64,000 nucleotides of DNA from Sphingomonas sp. PAMC 26621 (GTDB lineage Bacteria; Pseudomonadota; Alphaproteobacteria; Sphingomonadales; Sphingomonadaceae), in contig NZ_AIDW01000013.1 of assembly GCF_000251145.1 (NCBI RefSeq), positions 20,823-84,822 on the forward strand, given 5' to 3'. The translations under genes and the position numbers were made by a program. Below the pieces are notes generated by a model. That model was not told where the DNA came from. It was given only the letters and a program-made list of their open reading frames with translations, and made no database searches. Shown one piece after another: positions 17,862-26,576 of this stretch (position 1 is the first letter of the stretch; each line of letters opens with the position of its first letter).

Positions 17862-18413
17862 ATGAGCGATAACGACATTAACCAGGCCCAGGACCTGCGC
17901 GAGGAAACCGCCGCAGCCGCTCCCGAGGTTGCCGAGCATGATGCCGCCGACGCGCGGTTCGAGAAGCTCGAGGCGGAGCTCGCCGAATCGAAGCAGGCGG
18001 TGCTCTACGCCCACGCCGAGGCGCAGAACATCCGCCGCCGCGCGGAGAAGGAAACCGCCGACGCGCGTGCCTATGCGTCGACCGCGTTCGCGCGCGACCT
18101 GCTGTCGGTCGCGGACAATCTCGCGCGCGGGCTCGATGCGATCCCGGCCGCGCTGCGCGAGGACGAGAAGATGAAGGGCCTCGTCGCCGGGCTCGACGCA
18201 ACGGGCCGCGAGCTCGAGGCGGTGTTCCAGCGCCACGGCATCAAGAAGATGACGACGATCGGCGAGAAGCTCGATCCGAATTTCCACCAGGCGATGTTCG
18301 AACTGCCGAGCGACCAGCCGGCCGGCACGGTCGTCCAGGAAATGCAGTCGGGCTATATGATCAAGGACCGGCTGTTGCGCCCGGCGCTCGTCGGGGTCGC
18401 CAAGGCCCAATGA
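17862..18413 (+). CDS. grpE: Nucleotide exchange factor GrpE
   Basis: 183 residues from the ATG at 17862. GrpE releases ADP from DnaK. It has an acidic disordered N-terminus, a long coiled coil (LEAELAESKQAVLYAHAEAQNIRRRAEKE), and the C-terminal beta-wing with DPNFHQAMFELPSDQPAGTV and VVQEMQSGYMIKDRLLRPALVGVAK, the diagnostic motif. It is transcribed with hrcA, with a 20-bp gap. A hairpin follows the stop. Confidence 0.96.
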   Translation: MSDNDINQAQDLREETAAAAPEVAEHDAADARFEKLEAELAESKQAVLYAHAEAQNIRRRAEKETADARAYASTAFARDLLSVADNLARGLDAIPAALREDEKMKGLVAGLDATGRELEAVFQRHGIKKMTTIGEKLDPNFHQAMFELPSDQPAGTVVQEMQSGYMIKDRLLRPALVGVAKAQ

Positions 18414-18417
18414 TCTG

Positions 18418-18452
18418 TCGGCGTGGCGGTCCCGACGGGGCCGTCACGCCGA
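18418..18452 (+). terminator. Hairpin after grpE
   Basis: TCGGCGTGGCGG and its near-complement CCGTCACGCCGA form a 12-bp stem with one mismatch, starting 4 bases after the grpE stop. There is no proper T-run, so termination is only probable. The convergent glycosyltransferase ends at 18510. Confidence 0.45.
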
Positions 18453-18509
18453 CCACGCCGAAAAACAATAGCGCGACTGTCGGCGGGCGCGGTCACCCCG
18501 CGTGCTTGA

Positions 18510-19736
18510 TCAGGCGTAGGTCTTCATCAGTTCGGCGCGATGACGAAAGACGTCCTCATCAGTGAATGGCGCGCCGTCGCGCGATGCCGCGACGACAAGC
18601 TCCCGCAACTGCGGCCGATCCGCGCTGAGGCTGGAAAGCGCCGCGGCAAGCGCCTCGGGCGTCTTCTTGGTCAACACGCCGCCGGCATGCTTGCTGATCA
18701 GATCTTCCGGATAGGAACTCGCATAGCCGACGATGGGCGTCCCAGACAGCAGCGCCTCGATCAGGCAGCGCGGGGACTCGCTGGTCTGGTGACAGAAGAG
18801 AAACACGTCGGCGGCTTGCAGCTCCGCCAGGAACGCCTCGCGATCCGAGGAATGTCCCGGAAAGGAAATGCGGTTCTGCAGCCCGAGTTCCTCCACATAG
18901 GACCGTGCCTCGGCCAGTTTCGGGCCGTCGCCGAGCCATCTCGCCTGGAAGACGACGCCGTGCTGTGCGGCCAGATGCAGCGTGTCGATCCAGTCGCGGA
19001 CGCCTTTGTCGCCATGCGCGCGACCGGCGTACAGGATCCGGAGCGGACGGCTTTCGGTAATGGCCGAAACCTTGCGGGCCAGCACGTCCGGTTTGATCCG
19101 CGCGGCAGGACTCAGGTGAATGTTGTGGACCAGTTGGGGACAAGGACTGAACTGCGCATAGGCTTCGTAACAGTCCGCCCCGTGCAACAGGCCAAGCGAA
19201 CTGCGCTTGATAACGAAGCGCTCGAAATGCTTCATCACGAAAGATGTCGCGAGGCGATAGGCGCGCTTCAGCCCGTGCGCTTCCTGCGCCTGAAAATGGG
19301 TGACCTGCGATTCGACGCGATCGGTCCAGATCGCTGCGCGGCGCTGCTTGTATCGCGCGATCAACGCCCCGATTGCGGCCCAGTCTCCGGCAAGACCGCC
19401 GATAGCAAAATGGAGATGACTTGACCGGTTGATCAGGTTGGTCAGTAGTCTTGCCCCACCAGGCAGCGCGATCAGGAAGCCGAAGATAGTGCGGCGGTTG
19501 GGCAAGGTGAAAAGCTGGCATGACTCCGCATCGACCTGCCCGTCCCAGCGCGATGTGCCGACTGGCTGTGACCCAACCTCGATCTGGGGAACGCACAGGA
19601 TTAAGCGGTTGAAATTCTTCAGCCACATTCGTAGCCCGTTCAGCGCCTGCGTATCCAGATACAGGATTCCGTCGCATCGCCAGATCGGCAGCGGGAGAAC
19701 CAGCAAGAGGGTCGTGGCAGAGCCGCGATTGTTCAT
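18510..19736 (-). CDS. Glycosyltransferase family 4 protein
   Basis: 408 residues from the ATG at 19736; a TTG at 19764-19766 would add ten residues. The C-terminal GT-B half is recognisable: RILYAGRAHGDKGVRDWID (donor site start), ISFPGHSSDREAFLAELQAADVFLF, and the Glu-rich SPRCLIEALLSGTPIVGY motif with the E-x7-E type nucleotide-sugar binding residues. The N-terminal acceptor half is not recognisable. It stands alone between housekeeping genes, without other polysaccharide genes, and is less GC-rich than its neighbours in places. Acceptor and sugar unknown. Confidence 0.85.
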   Translation of the reverse strand: MNNRGSATTLLLVLPLPIWRCDGILYLDTQALNGLRMWLKNFNRLILCVPQIEVGSQPVGTSRWDGQVDAESCQLFTLPNRRTIFGFLIALPGGARLLTNLINRSSHLHFAIGGLAGDWAAIGALIARYKQRRAAIWTDRVESQVTHFQAQEAHGLKRAYRLATSFVMKHFERFVIKRSSLGLLHGADCYEAYAQFSPCPQLVHNIHLSPAARIKPDVLARKVSAITESRPLRILYAGRAHGDKGVRDWIDTLHLAAQHGVVFQARWLGDGPKLAEARSYVEELGLQNRISFPGHSSDREAFLAELQAADVFLFCHQTSESPRCLIEALLSGTPIVGYASSYPEDLISKHAGGVLTKKTPEALAAALSSLSADRPQLRELVVAASRDGAPFTDEDVFRHRAELMKTYA

Positions 19737-19849
19737 TCCAAGAATCTCTCGGGTCCATTGAAGCAATTGTACAGTTAGCCCAAGACTAATGGTCCACGCT
19801 TTATGACAGCACGTTCATCCAAAAGGTGCAAGAAGGAAATGGAGTCCAA

Positions 19850-21076
19850 ATGCCTAGCAACATGACGATTGATCGCCCGACGTTCGTTTCGCATCTCGAA
19901 TGTTCGTTGACCGGGGAGCGGTATCCTGCGGATGTTCTCAGCGGGCTTTCACGGGCCGGACGCCCCCTCCTTGTTCGGTACGATTTGGCTGCACTCGGGG
20001 CTGCGGTTACGCGCGAGGCGATCATGGCGCGTCCCACCGACCTGTGGCGCTGGCGTGAGCTGCTGCCGGTGCGCCGGACCGAGAACATCGTCAGCCTCGG
20101 CGAGATCGAGACGCCGTTGCTCGCCATTCCCAAGAGCGCGGGCAGCCCCAATGTTCTGGTCAAGGACGAGGGACGCCTGCCGACCGGATCGTTCAAGGCG
20201 CGCGGGCTCGTCATGGCGGTGGCGATGGCGAAGGAACTGGGCGTGACGCGGATCGCGATGCCGACCAACGGTAATGCCGGTGCGGCGCTCGCGGCCTATG
20301 CGACGCGGTGCGGGATCGAGACGATCGTCTTCTGTCCCGACGATACGCCCGAGATCAACGTCCGCGAGATCGCGCTGCAGGGCGCGCGCGTTTACCGCGT
20401 CAACGGCCTGATCGACGATTGCGGCGCGATCGTCGGCAAGGGCGCGGCGGAAGGACGCTGGTTCGATTTCTCGACCCTCAAGGAGCCGTATCGGATCGAG
20501 GGCAAGAAGACGATGGGGCTCGAGCTTGCCGCGCAGTTCGGCTGGAAACTGCCCGATGCGATCTTTTACCCGACTGGTGGTGGCACCGGCCTGATCGGCA
20601 TGTGGAAAGCGTTCGACGAGCTCGAGAAGCTCGGCTGGATCGGGTCGGAGCGCCCGCGCATGTATGCGGTGCAGGCAAGCGGCTGCGCACCGATCGTCCG
20701 CGCGTTCGAGGCGGGCGAGGAACATGCAGAACGTTGGGAAGACGCGGCGACGGTGGCGGCGGGGATCCGCGTCCCCAAGGCGGTCGGCGACTTCCTGATC
20801 CTGCGCGCGGTGCGCGAGAGCGGCGGCAAGGCGCTCGGCGTCGGCGATCCCGCGATCCTGCAGGCGGTCGACGATTGCGCGAGGAAGGACGGGCTGCTGC
20901 TCTGCCCGGAAGGGGGCGCGACGCTCGCGGCGTATCGCGAGGCGCTGCGGACCCGAGAAGTGGATGAGGACGAGCGCGTCGTGTTGTTCAATTGCGCGAC
21001 CGGGCTCAAATATCCGATGCCTCGCGCGGACGCCGCGATCGACCGGTTCGCGCCGATCGACTTCGACGCGCTATAA
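19850..21076 (+). CDS. thrC: Threonine synthase
   Basis: 408 residues from the ATG at 19850, preceded by GGAG six bases upstream. It converts O-phosphohomoserine to threonine with pyridoxal phosphate. Seen: an N-terminal zinc-ribbon-like start (HLECSLTGERYPAD), the PLP-lysine motif GSFKARG with Lys116, PTNGNAGAALAAYA, and the phosphate-binding PTGGGTGLIGMWKAF. The fold also covers threonine dehydratase and cysteate synthase, but the N-terminal extension and length favour threonine synthase of the plant/archaeal type. The frame also opens at a GTG at 19826, which is less likely. Confidence 0.85.
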   Translation: MPSNMTIDRPTFVSHLECSLTGERYPADVLSGLSRAGRPLLVRYDLAALGAAVTREAIMARPTDLWRWRELLPVRRTENIVSLGEIETPLLAIPKSAGSPNVLVKDEGRLPTGSFKARGLVMAVAMAKELGVTRIAMPTNGNAGAALAAYATRCGIETIVFCPDDTPEINVREIALQGARVYRVNGLIDDCGAIVGKGAAEGRWFDFSTLKEPYRIEGKKTMGLELAAQFGWKLPDAIFYPTGGGTGLIGMWKAFDELEKLGWIGSERPRMYAVQASGCAPIVRAFEAGEEHAERWEDAATVAAGIRVPKAVGDFLILRAVRESGGKALGVGDPAILQAVDDCARKDGLLLCPEGGATLAAYREALRTREVDEDERVVLFNCATGLKYPMPRADAAIDRFAPIDFDAL

Positions 21077-21116
21077 GTACGTCGCGGGGGGAAACCAACG
21101 CTTCCCCCTTTCGACA

Positions 21117-21219
21117 CTTCCCCGGCGAAGGCTGGGGCCAGGGGCGTTGGTGGCAGTAACGGCACGCAGCGGCCGACCTATTCCGTCTCGCTACATGGCC
21201 CCGGCCTTCGCCGGGGAAG
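21117..21219. repeat. Palindromic element, CTTCCCCGGCG family, copy 3
   Basis: 103 bp between convergent thrC and dapE. The left end CTTCCCCGGCGAAGGC and the right end GCCTTCGCCGGGGAAG are perfect inverted repeats of 16 bp; the interior has only weak pairing. Same length as the copy at 13903. Confidence 0.85.
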
Positions 21220-21266
21220 CACTTTGAGCAGTCTGTGCGCGACAGACTTGCCGATCCTGCGCTGCC

Positions 21267-22400
21267 TCAAGCCGCCACGCTTACGATGATATCCGCGTAG
21301 ATCGCGGTCAGCGCCGCGAGATCCGCCAGCGCGACCGCTTCGTCGAGCTTGTGCATCGTTGCGTTGAGTAACCCGAACTCGACCGTTGGGCACAAGCGCG
21401 ACAGGAAGCGGGCATCGGACGTGCCGCCGGTGGTCGAAAGTTCGGGGACGATCCCCGTCTGCCGCTCGATCGCCGCCGCGACCAGCGCGGAGAGGGGGCC
21501 GGGCTCGGTTAGGAACGCCTCGCCCGAAATCCGCGCGGTGACGGTCGCGGCGGGATCGTGCCGCGCCACCAGCGCGGTGATCCGATCGACCAGCGCGGCT
21601 CCGGTCTGTTCGTCGTTGAACCGGATGCTGAGCCGCGCGTCGGCGCGGGCGGGAATGACGTTGGTCGCGGGGTTGCCGACGGTGATGTCGGTGATCTCGA
21701 TATTCGACGGCTGGAACCAGCGGTTGCCCGCATCGAGCACGATCCCCTCGATCTCGGCGAGCATCGCGACCAGCCGCGGGATCGGATTGTCGGCGAGCTG
21801 GGGGTAGGCGACATGGCCCTGCTTGCCAGGCACGTGAAGCCAGAGGTTGACCGACCCGCGCCGCCCGATCTTGATCGTATCGCCGAGCCGCTGCGCCGAG
21901 GTGGGTTCGCCGACGAGGCACAGGTCGGGCGCGATGCCGCGGTCGCGCATCCGGTCGATCAGCGCGCGGGTACCGTAGGTGGCGGGGCCTTCCTCGTCGC
22001 CGGTGATGATGAGGCTGAGCGGTGCGCCCGGGGCCGCCGGGATCGCGGCGACGAACGCCGCGATCGCCCCCTTCATGTCGACCGCACCGCGCCCATACAG
22101 CAAACCGCCCCGCGTCGTCGGGGTGAAGGCGTCGTCGGTCCAGCCATCGCCGGGCGGGACGACGTCGAGATGCCCCGCGAACGCGAGATGCCGACCGGTA
22201 CCGGCGCGGGTCGCGAGCAGGTTCTCGACCGGTCCGTCGGGCGCGTCGCCCACCACGAAGCGGTCGACCGTGAAGCCGAGCGGCGCGAGCGCGTCCGCGA
22301 GCACGTCGAACACCGCGCCGCGCGCGGGCGTGATGCTGGGGCAGGCGAGCAGGGCGGTCGCCAGCGCGGCGACGTCGAGGGCAGGGGCGGTGTGGTCCAT
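21267..22400 (-). CDS. dapE: Succinyl-diaminopimelate desuccinylase
   Basis: 377 residues from the ATG at 22400. It is an M20 zinc hydrolase of lysine and peptidoglycan-precursor synthesis. Metal ligands and catalytic motifs are visible: FAGHLDVVPPGDGW, GRGAVDMKGAIAAFVAA with the bridging Asp, the ITGDEEGPATYGT glutamates, and VGEPTS. The C-terminal GGTSDARFL holds the oxyanion and substrate residues. The open frame extends 24 codons further but adds no family sequence. A Shine-Dalgarno-like GGAAGG directly abuts the ATG, which is unusually close, so a slightly different start is possible. Confidence 0.95.
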   Translation of the reverse strand: MDHTAPALDVAALATALLACPSITPARGAVFDVLADALAPLGFTVDRFVVGDAPDGPVENLLATRAGTGRHLAFAGHLDVVPPGDGWTDDAFTPTTRGGLLYGRGAVDMKGAIAAFVAAIPAAPGAPLSLIITGDEEGPATYGTRALIDRMRDRGIAPDLCLVGEPTSAQRLGDTIKIGRRGSVNLWLHVPGKQGHVAYPQLADNPIPRLVAMLAEIEGIVLDAGNRWFQPSNIEITDITVGNPATNVIPARADARLSIRFNDEQTGAALVDRITALVARHDPAATVTARISGEAFLTEPGPLSALVAAAIERQTGIVPELSTTGGTSDARFLSRLCPTVEFGLLNATMHKLDEAVALADLAALTAIYADIIVSVAA

Positions 22401-22595
22401 CCTTCCGACATCGCCGATGCGACCGCCGCTTTCAATCCCGCCGCCGTCATGCGGAGATTGTCTCGGTGCCACCCGCGTTACGCCCGAACCCCGTCCGACG
22501 TGACTCAGGGAGGGACAGGCGCAAATCGCCGATGCGTCGCCGCCGCATCGCGATGCAGGCGGGGGCTGTCAGCCCGGCTTACACCCTCGCAGGGC

Positions 22596-22602
22596 ATTAA
22601 CG
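22596..22602 (+). promoter_or_regulatory. ATTAACG box upstream of second PEP-CTERM gene
   Basis: ATTAACG lies 91 bp before the start at 22687, compared with 93 bp for the copy before 28464. The surrounding 286-bp gap holds no other visible feature. Confidence 0.2.
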
Positions 22603-22686
22603 ATAAAGGGCCCCGGCAATGCTCGATTGGCACGCCGTTTGCGAAGGTGATGGGCAGAGACGCATTGAAAATAGAGAGTAAAGTTA

Positions 22687-23319
22687 ATGACTAAGACCAT
22701 CCTGTTCGCTGCTGCCGCCACCGCACTCGCACTCGTTTCGACCGGCGCCAACGCCGCCGCAAACCTCGTCAGCGCAGCGGTCACGGGATCGAACGGCGCG
22801 ACCGTATGGAACACGACCAGCTCGACCGGCAACTACACCGTCTTCCTGCAGCAGCCGCTCGGCAATGTGATGAACCCGACTGGCCAGGCGATCAACGATC
22901 CGACCGAAGCCGGCCTCAACAGCTTCACGATCAACGGCGACGGCTGGCCGATCGGTGGCAAGGCCGCATCGGACCCGCGCTACACGCTGACGCTCAAGTT
23001 CGCTGACGGCGCGACGATCTCGGGCGTGTACGATCCGCTTTTCGATGAGGCCCTCGATGTGACCTCGTCCACCGTCGGCAACACGACCTACACGTTTGTC
23101 GGTTTCGGCTGGGACCGCGTGCACGCCAACAATGTCAGCGGCAATGTCGCGCGCCCCGGCGGCGACGACCGGGATTATGCGGGCCAGTTCTCGTTCACCG
23201 CAGTCGAGGGCGCGGTTCCCGAGCCCACCACCTGGGCGATGATGCTCGCGGGCTTCGGCATGATCGGCCTCGGCCTGCGCTCGCGCCGCAGCGCCACGCC
23301 GCGGCTCGCCCACGCCTGA
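22687..23319 (+). CDS. PEPxxWA-CTERM sorting domain protein (second of three)
   Basis: 210 residues. It has a signal peptide of about 24 residues (MTKTILFAAAATALALVS, then NAAA). The secreted part is rich in Asn, Thr and Gly, with no domain I recognise. The C-terminal tail has VPEPTTWAMM, a hydrophobic span and RSRRS. It is expected to be processed by an exosortase elsewhere in the genome. A terminator follows directly, so the gene is monocistronic. It shares its tail, but little else, with the proteins at 10947 and 28464. Confidence 0.9.
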   Translation: MTKTILFAAAATALALVSTGANAAANLVSAAVTGSNGATVWNTTSSTGNYTVFLQQPLGNVMNPTGQAINDPTEAGLNSFTINGDGWPIGGKAASDPRYTLTLKFADGATISGVYDPLFDEALDVTSSTVGNTTYTFVGFGWDRVHANNVSGNVARPGGDDRDYAGQFSFTAVEGAVPEPTTWAMMLAGFGMIGLGLRSRRSATPRLAHA

Positions 23320-23345
23320 TTTCGATCGGTGCAGCGTAGCGGGAA

Positions 23346-23378
23346 GGCTGCCGGTCCGATAGGACCGGCGGCCTTTTC
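23346..23378 (+). terminator. Intrinsic terminator after second PEP-CTERM gene
   Basis: GGCTGCCGGTCC pairs with GGACCGGCGGCC (two mismatches near the base) around a GATA loop, followed by TTTT. It lies 26 bp after the stop. Confidence 0.85.
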
Positions 23379-23435
23379 GTTGTCTTGTCGAAACGACCGG
23401 GAGGCGCCATTCCACCGAGCGCTCAGCCGGAGGGA

Positions 23436-23903
23436 ATGGTGCCGAAACTCGATCTCGCGATGATCCCACAGACAAACGCAACGGGGTATCCGCCGCCGTT
23501 CGATGCCGCGGTGGAAGGGCGCCTGTACCGTCGCCTGGCGCCCGTCGCCGGGCTGGTCCACCTCGGCGCGAGCCACGTCGTGCTTGCGCCCGGCGCGTGG
23601 TCGTCGCAGCGCCACTGGCATGAGGACGAGGACGAGCTGGTCGTCATGCTGGCGGGGGAAGCCGTGCTGGTCGAGGACGCGGGGGAGACGGTCCTGCGTC
23701 CGGGCGACGTCGCGGCCTTCGCCGCGGGGACGCGGAGCGGGCATCATTTGCAGAACCGCAGCGATGCGGACTGCGTCTTTGTCGCGATCGGCGCGGGGCC
23801 GAGGCTGGTGGGCGGGGATTATCCGGACATCGACATGCGCTTCGGGCCCGACGGCTACCACCATCGCGATGGAACGCCGTATGAAACGCGGCGCTTGCCC
23901 TGA
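23436..23903 (+). CDS. Cupin domain-containing protein
   Basis: 155 residues from the ATG at 23436, which is preceded by GGAGGGA. The cupin motifs are clear: the first motif HWHEDEDELVVMLAGEAVLV, with two His and a Glu for metal binding, and the second motif GDVAAFAAGTRSGHHLQN with the last His. A C-terminal stretch, GGDYPDIDMRF...GYHHRDGTPY, is common to small sphingomonad and rhizobial cupins. No substrate can be named. It is probably cytoplasmic. It converges on the GST gene. Confidence 0.88.
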   Translation: MVPKLDLAMIPQTNATGYPPPFDAAVEGRLYRRLAPVAGLVHLGASHVVLAPGAWSSQRHWHEDEDELVVMLAGEAVLVEDAGETVLRPGDVAAFAAGTRSGHHLQNRSDADCVFVAIGAGPRLVGGDYPDIDMRFGPDGYHHRDGTPYETRRLP

Positions 23904-23921
23904 ACGGGGATGACGCGTGGG

Positions 23922-24590
23922 TTAAACGGTCGCGGCGGGCTGCTCGTATTGTTCGATCACCCATTCCTCTTCCTGCGCCTGCGCGATCCAGTCCTGGACG
24001 AACGGGTGGTGGAGCACCGCGTCCATATACCCGTTCGCGAAGCGCGCGATCGGCAGGCCGTAGGTGATGATCCGCGTGACGACCGGCGCATACATGATGT
24101 CGGCCGCGCCGAACGCGCCGAACAGGAAGTCCCCCTCGCCACCGAAGCGCGCGCGCGCCTGCGCCCACAATTCCATGATTCGCTGCAGGTCAGCAAGCAC
24201 GTCGGCATCGGGGGCGACGGGCGCGAAGATCTGGCGGACGTTCATGCTGTGCTTGCGGCGCAGCGCGGTGAAGCTCGAATGCATTTCCGCCGCCATCGAG
24301 CGCGCCATCGCGCGCGCCGAATCGTCGGCGGGCCAGAACAGGTCGCGGCTGGTCTTCTCGGCGAGATATTCGACGATCGCGAGGCTGTCCCACACCACCG
24401 CGTCGCCGTCCCACAGGATCGGCACCTTGCCCGAGGAGGGCGCGAACTCGTCGCCCTCGCGGCGCTTGTCCCATTCGGCGTCGTACAGCGGGACGACCGC
24501 TTCCTCGAACAGCAGGCCCGATTGCTTGCACGCGAGCCAGCCGCGCATGGACCAGGACGAATAGGCCTTGTTGCCGATGATCAGTTTCAT
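23922..24590 (-). CDS. Glutathione S-transferase family protein
   Basis: 222 residues. The N-terminal thioredoxin-like domain starts MKLIIGNKAYSSWSMRGWL, with the catalytic Ser region, and includes KVPILWDGDAVVWDSLAIVEYLAEK, which supplies the cis-Pro and the glutathione-binding Asp/Ser. An all-helical C-terminal domain follows. The S-S-W-S-x-R-G/P start is typical of a bacterial GST subgroup related to maleylacetoacetate isomerases. Substrate unknown. It is divergent from the ClC gene, with 74 bp between starts. Confidence 0.88.
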   Translation of the reverse strand: MKLIIGNKAYSSWSMRGWLACKQSGLLFEEAVVPLYDAEWDKRREGDEFAPSSGKVPILWDGDAVVWDSLAIVEYLAEKTSRDLFWPADDSARAMARSMAAEMHSSFTALRRKHSMNVRQIFAPVAPDADVLADLQRIMELWAQARARFGGEGDFLFGAFGAADIMYAPVVTRIITYGLPIARFANGYMDAVLHHPFVQDWIAQAQEEEWVIEQYEQPAATV

Positions 24591-24664
24591 GCCCCCTGCC
24601 TAAGCGAGCGCCGGACGCCACGCAACGCCGCAATCCCGGGTGGCATCTCCGGGATCGATCCCGC

Positions 24665-26011
24665 ATGACGCGCGGCATGAGTCGCAACATTCCCCAACTC
24701 GTCCGACTGGTGTCCATCGTCTGGCGGCGGCGCGGCTCGCGGCAGGCGGGGGAACATCTCGGGCGGCTGCGGCGGCGGATGGCCACCGGGGTCGGCGCTG
24801 TGCTGCTCGGGCTCGCGGCGCTGGCGTTTGCCGGGGTCAGCGACCGGGCGCAGGCATTCTTCGCGGCGTTCGTGGTCCGCTGGCCGTATGCGCCGCTGGT
24901 GCTGACGCCGGCGGTGTTCGTGCTGGTGGTGTGGATCACCCGGCGGTTCGCGCCTTTTGCGCGCGGCTCGGGCATTCCCCAGGTGATCGCGGCGAGCCGC
25001 GCGCCCGAATCGCGCGCGGCGGCGGCGCTGGTCTCGCTGCGGACCGCGGCGGCCAAGCTCGTGCTGACGGTGGTGATGCTGCTCGGCGGTGCTTCGGTCG
25101 GGCGCGAGGGGCCGACGGTGCAGGTCAGCGCGGCGATCATGGTCAAGGTCCACCGCTATTTCCGCGTGCCGATCACCGCGGGCGTGCTGATCGCGGGCGG
25201 CGCGGCGGGCGTTGCGGCGGCGTTCAACACGCCGCTCGCAGGGGTCGCCTTCGCGATCGAGGAACTTGCCGCCGCCTATGAACAACGCGTCGCGGTGCTG
25301 GTAATGGGTGCGGTAATGATCGCGGGGCTGACCAGCCTCGGTATTTCAGGGGATTACGTCTATTTCGGCGCGATGCACGCGACGCTCGGCGTGACCGCGG
25401 TGCTGACGCTGGCGCCGGTCGCAGGCGTGCTGGGGGGCGCGGCGGGGGGTGGCTTCGCGCGGCTGGTGCTCGGGTTCGCGACGACGCAATGGCGTCCGGT
25501 GGTGGTCGCGCGGTCTCGACCGATCCTGCTTGCGCTCGGTTGCGGTCTCGTCGTGGCGGTGCTGGGAATCGCGACCGGCGGGAGTACCTGGGGGACGGGC
25601 TATGGCGCGACCCGCGCGCTGGTCGAGGGGACGGGGCAATCGCAATATTTCGGCCCCGCCAAGTTCCTCGCGGCGCTCGCGACGACGCTGAGTGGCGCGC
25701 CGGGCGGGATCTTCGCGCCGTCGCTGGCGGTCGGGGCGGGGCTGGGCAATCTGCTGACCGGGCTGTTCAGTGCCGAACCGGCGGGCGCGGTCGTTCTCCT
25801 CGGCATGACGGCGTATTTCGTCGGCGTAGTGCGCGCGCCGCTGACCGCGGTGATCATCGTGATGGAGGCGACCGCTGCACGGGGAATGATCTTGCCGTTG
25901 TTCGCGACCGCGCTGATCGCGGATGCGGCGAGTACGCTGGTGTGCCGCGAGCGGCTGTATCAGGGGCTCGCCAAGCCGTTCCTTGCGCTGGTCGAGGACA
26001 AGCGCGACTGA
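24665..26011 (+). CDS. ClC family chloride channel or H+/Cl- antiporter
   Basis: 448 residues with about 10-12 hydrophobic helices. The ClC ion-binding motifs are in order: GSGIPQV near residue 102, GREGPTVQ near 145 with the gating Glu, GGIFAPSLAVGAGLGN near 345, and the late RLYQGL tyrosine region. It is an inner-membrane protein that exchanges or conducts chloride and other anions. Whether it is a channel or an antiporter depends on the inner proton glutamate, which I could not place with certainty. No CBS domains follow, as in short bacterial ClCs. Confidence 0.93.
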   Translation: MTRGMSRNIPQLVRLVSIVWRRRGSRQAGEHLGRLRRRMATGVGAVLLGLAALAFAGVSDRAQAFFAAFVVRWPYAPLVLTPAVFVLVVWITRRFAPFARGSGIPQVIAASRAPESRAAAALVSLRTAAAKLVLTVVMLLGGASVGREGPTVQVSAAIMVKVHRYFRVPITAGVLIAGGAAGVAAAFNTPLAGVAFAIEELAAAYEQRVAVLVMGAVMIAGLTSLGISGDYVYFGAMHATLGVTAVLTLAPVAGVLGGAAGGGFARLVLGFATTQWRPVVVARSRPILLALGCGLVVAVLGIATGGSTWGTGYGATRALVEGTGQSQYFGPAKFLAALATTLSGAPGGIFAPSLAVGAGLGNLLTGLFSAEPAGAVVLLGMTAYFVGVVRAPLTAVIIVMEATAARGMILPLFATALIADAASTLVCRERLYQGLAKPFLALVEDKRD

Positions 26012-26195
26012 GCGGCGAAGCGGCGAGCGAGGGATCTGGTGGGAACGAGACCGTCGTGCACCGTTCTCCCGCAAAGGCGGGAGTCCGGGGGGCGCATGCA
26101 CTGCCAGCGGCTGGTCCTGGGCACGGCTAGGCCCGGTTTTCCTGTTCCCGCCGCCCCGCGTGCCTTATGCTCGCGATACACGGGGAGGTTTTTCG

Positions 26196-26576
26196 ATGAC
26201 GAAGCGTACGTTCGATCCCAGATTTCTACCCATCACCAGCGCAGTCGCGACCGCGTTGCTCGCGAGCGGCTGTGGCCCCTCGACCGACGTCGCCCGGTCC
26301 GATGTCGCGGTGTGCCGCGATGCGAACGGCGTGCGCACGGCGGACGCCAATTGCGCGCGCAGCGGTGGCGGGCACGGCATGAACGGCGCGATCATGGGCG
26401 CGGCGGCGTGGTATTACCTCTCGCGCGGCAGCGTCGTGCCCCCGATGGGGCGACCGCTGGCGGGCGGCTACATGTCGCCGCGCGCCGGGACGAGCTACGC
26501 GCGCGCGTCCGCCGCGACCGTCTCGCGCGGTGGCTTCGGCATGAGCGCGCGTGGCGGCGGCGGGGGTGGCGAGTGA
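26196..26576 (+). CDS. Small YgiB-like (DUF1190-like) lipoprotein
   Basis: 126 residues from the ATG at 26196, preceded by GGGGAGG. The N-terminus has a hydrophobic segment ending LLASGC, a lipobox. A short Cys pair (CRDANGVRTADANC) follows, then a Gly-rich tail with SRGGFGMSARGG. E. coli YgiB is likewise a lipoprotein immediately upstream of ygiC, and it has a similar TRGGFG-type C-terminus. Here the stop codon overlaps the ygiC homologue start (TGATG). I infer a reduced YgiB partner; the sequence itself is too low in complexity to be certain. Confidence 0.65.
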   Translation: MTKRTFDPRFLPITSAVATALLASGCGPSTDVARSDVAVCRDANGVRTADANCARSGGGHGMNGAIMGAAAWYYLSRGSVVPPMGRPLAGGYMSPRAGTSYARASAATVSRGGFGMSARGGGGGGE

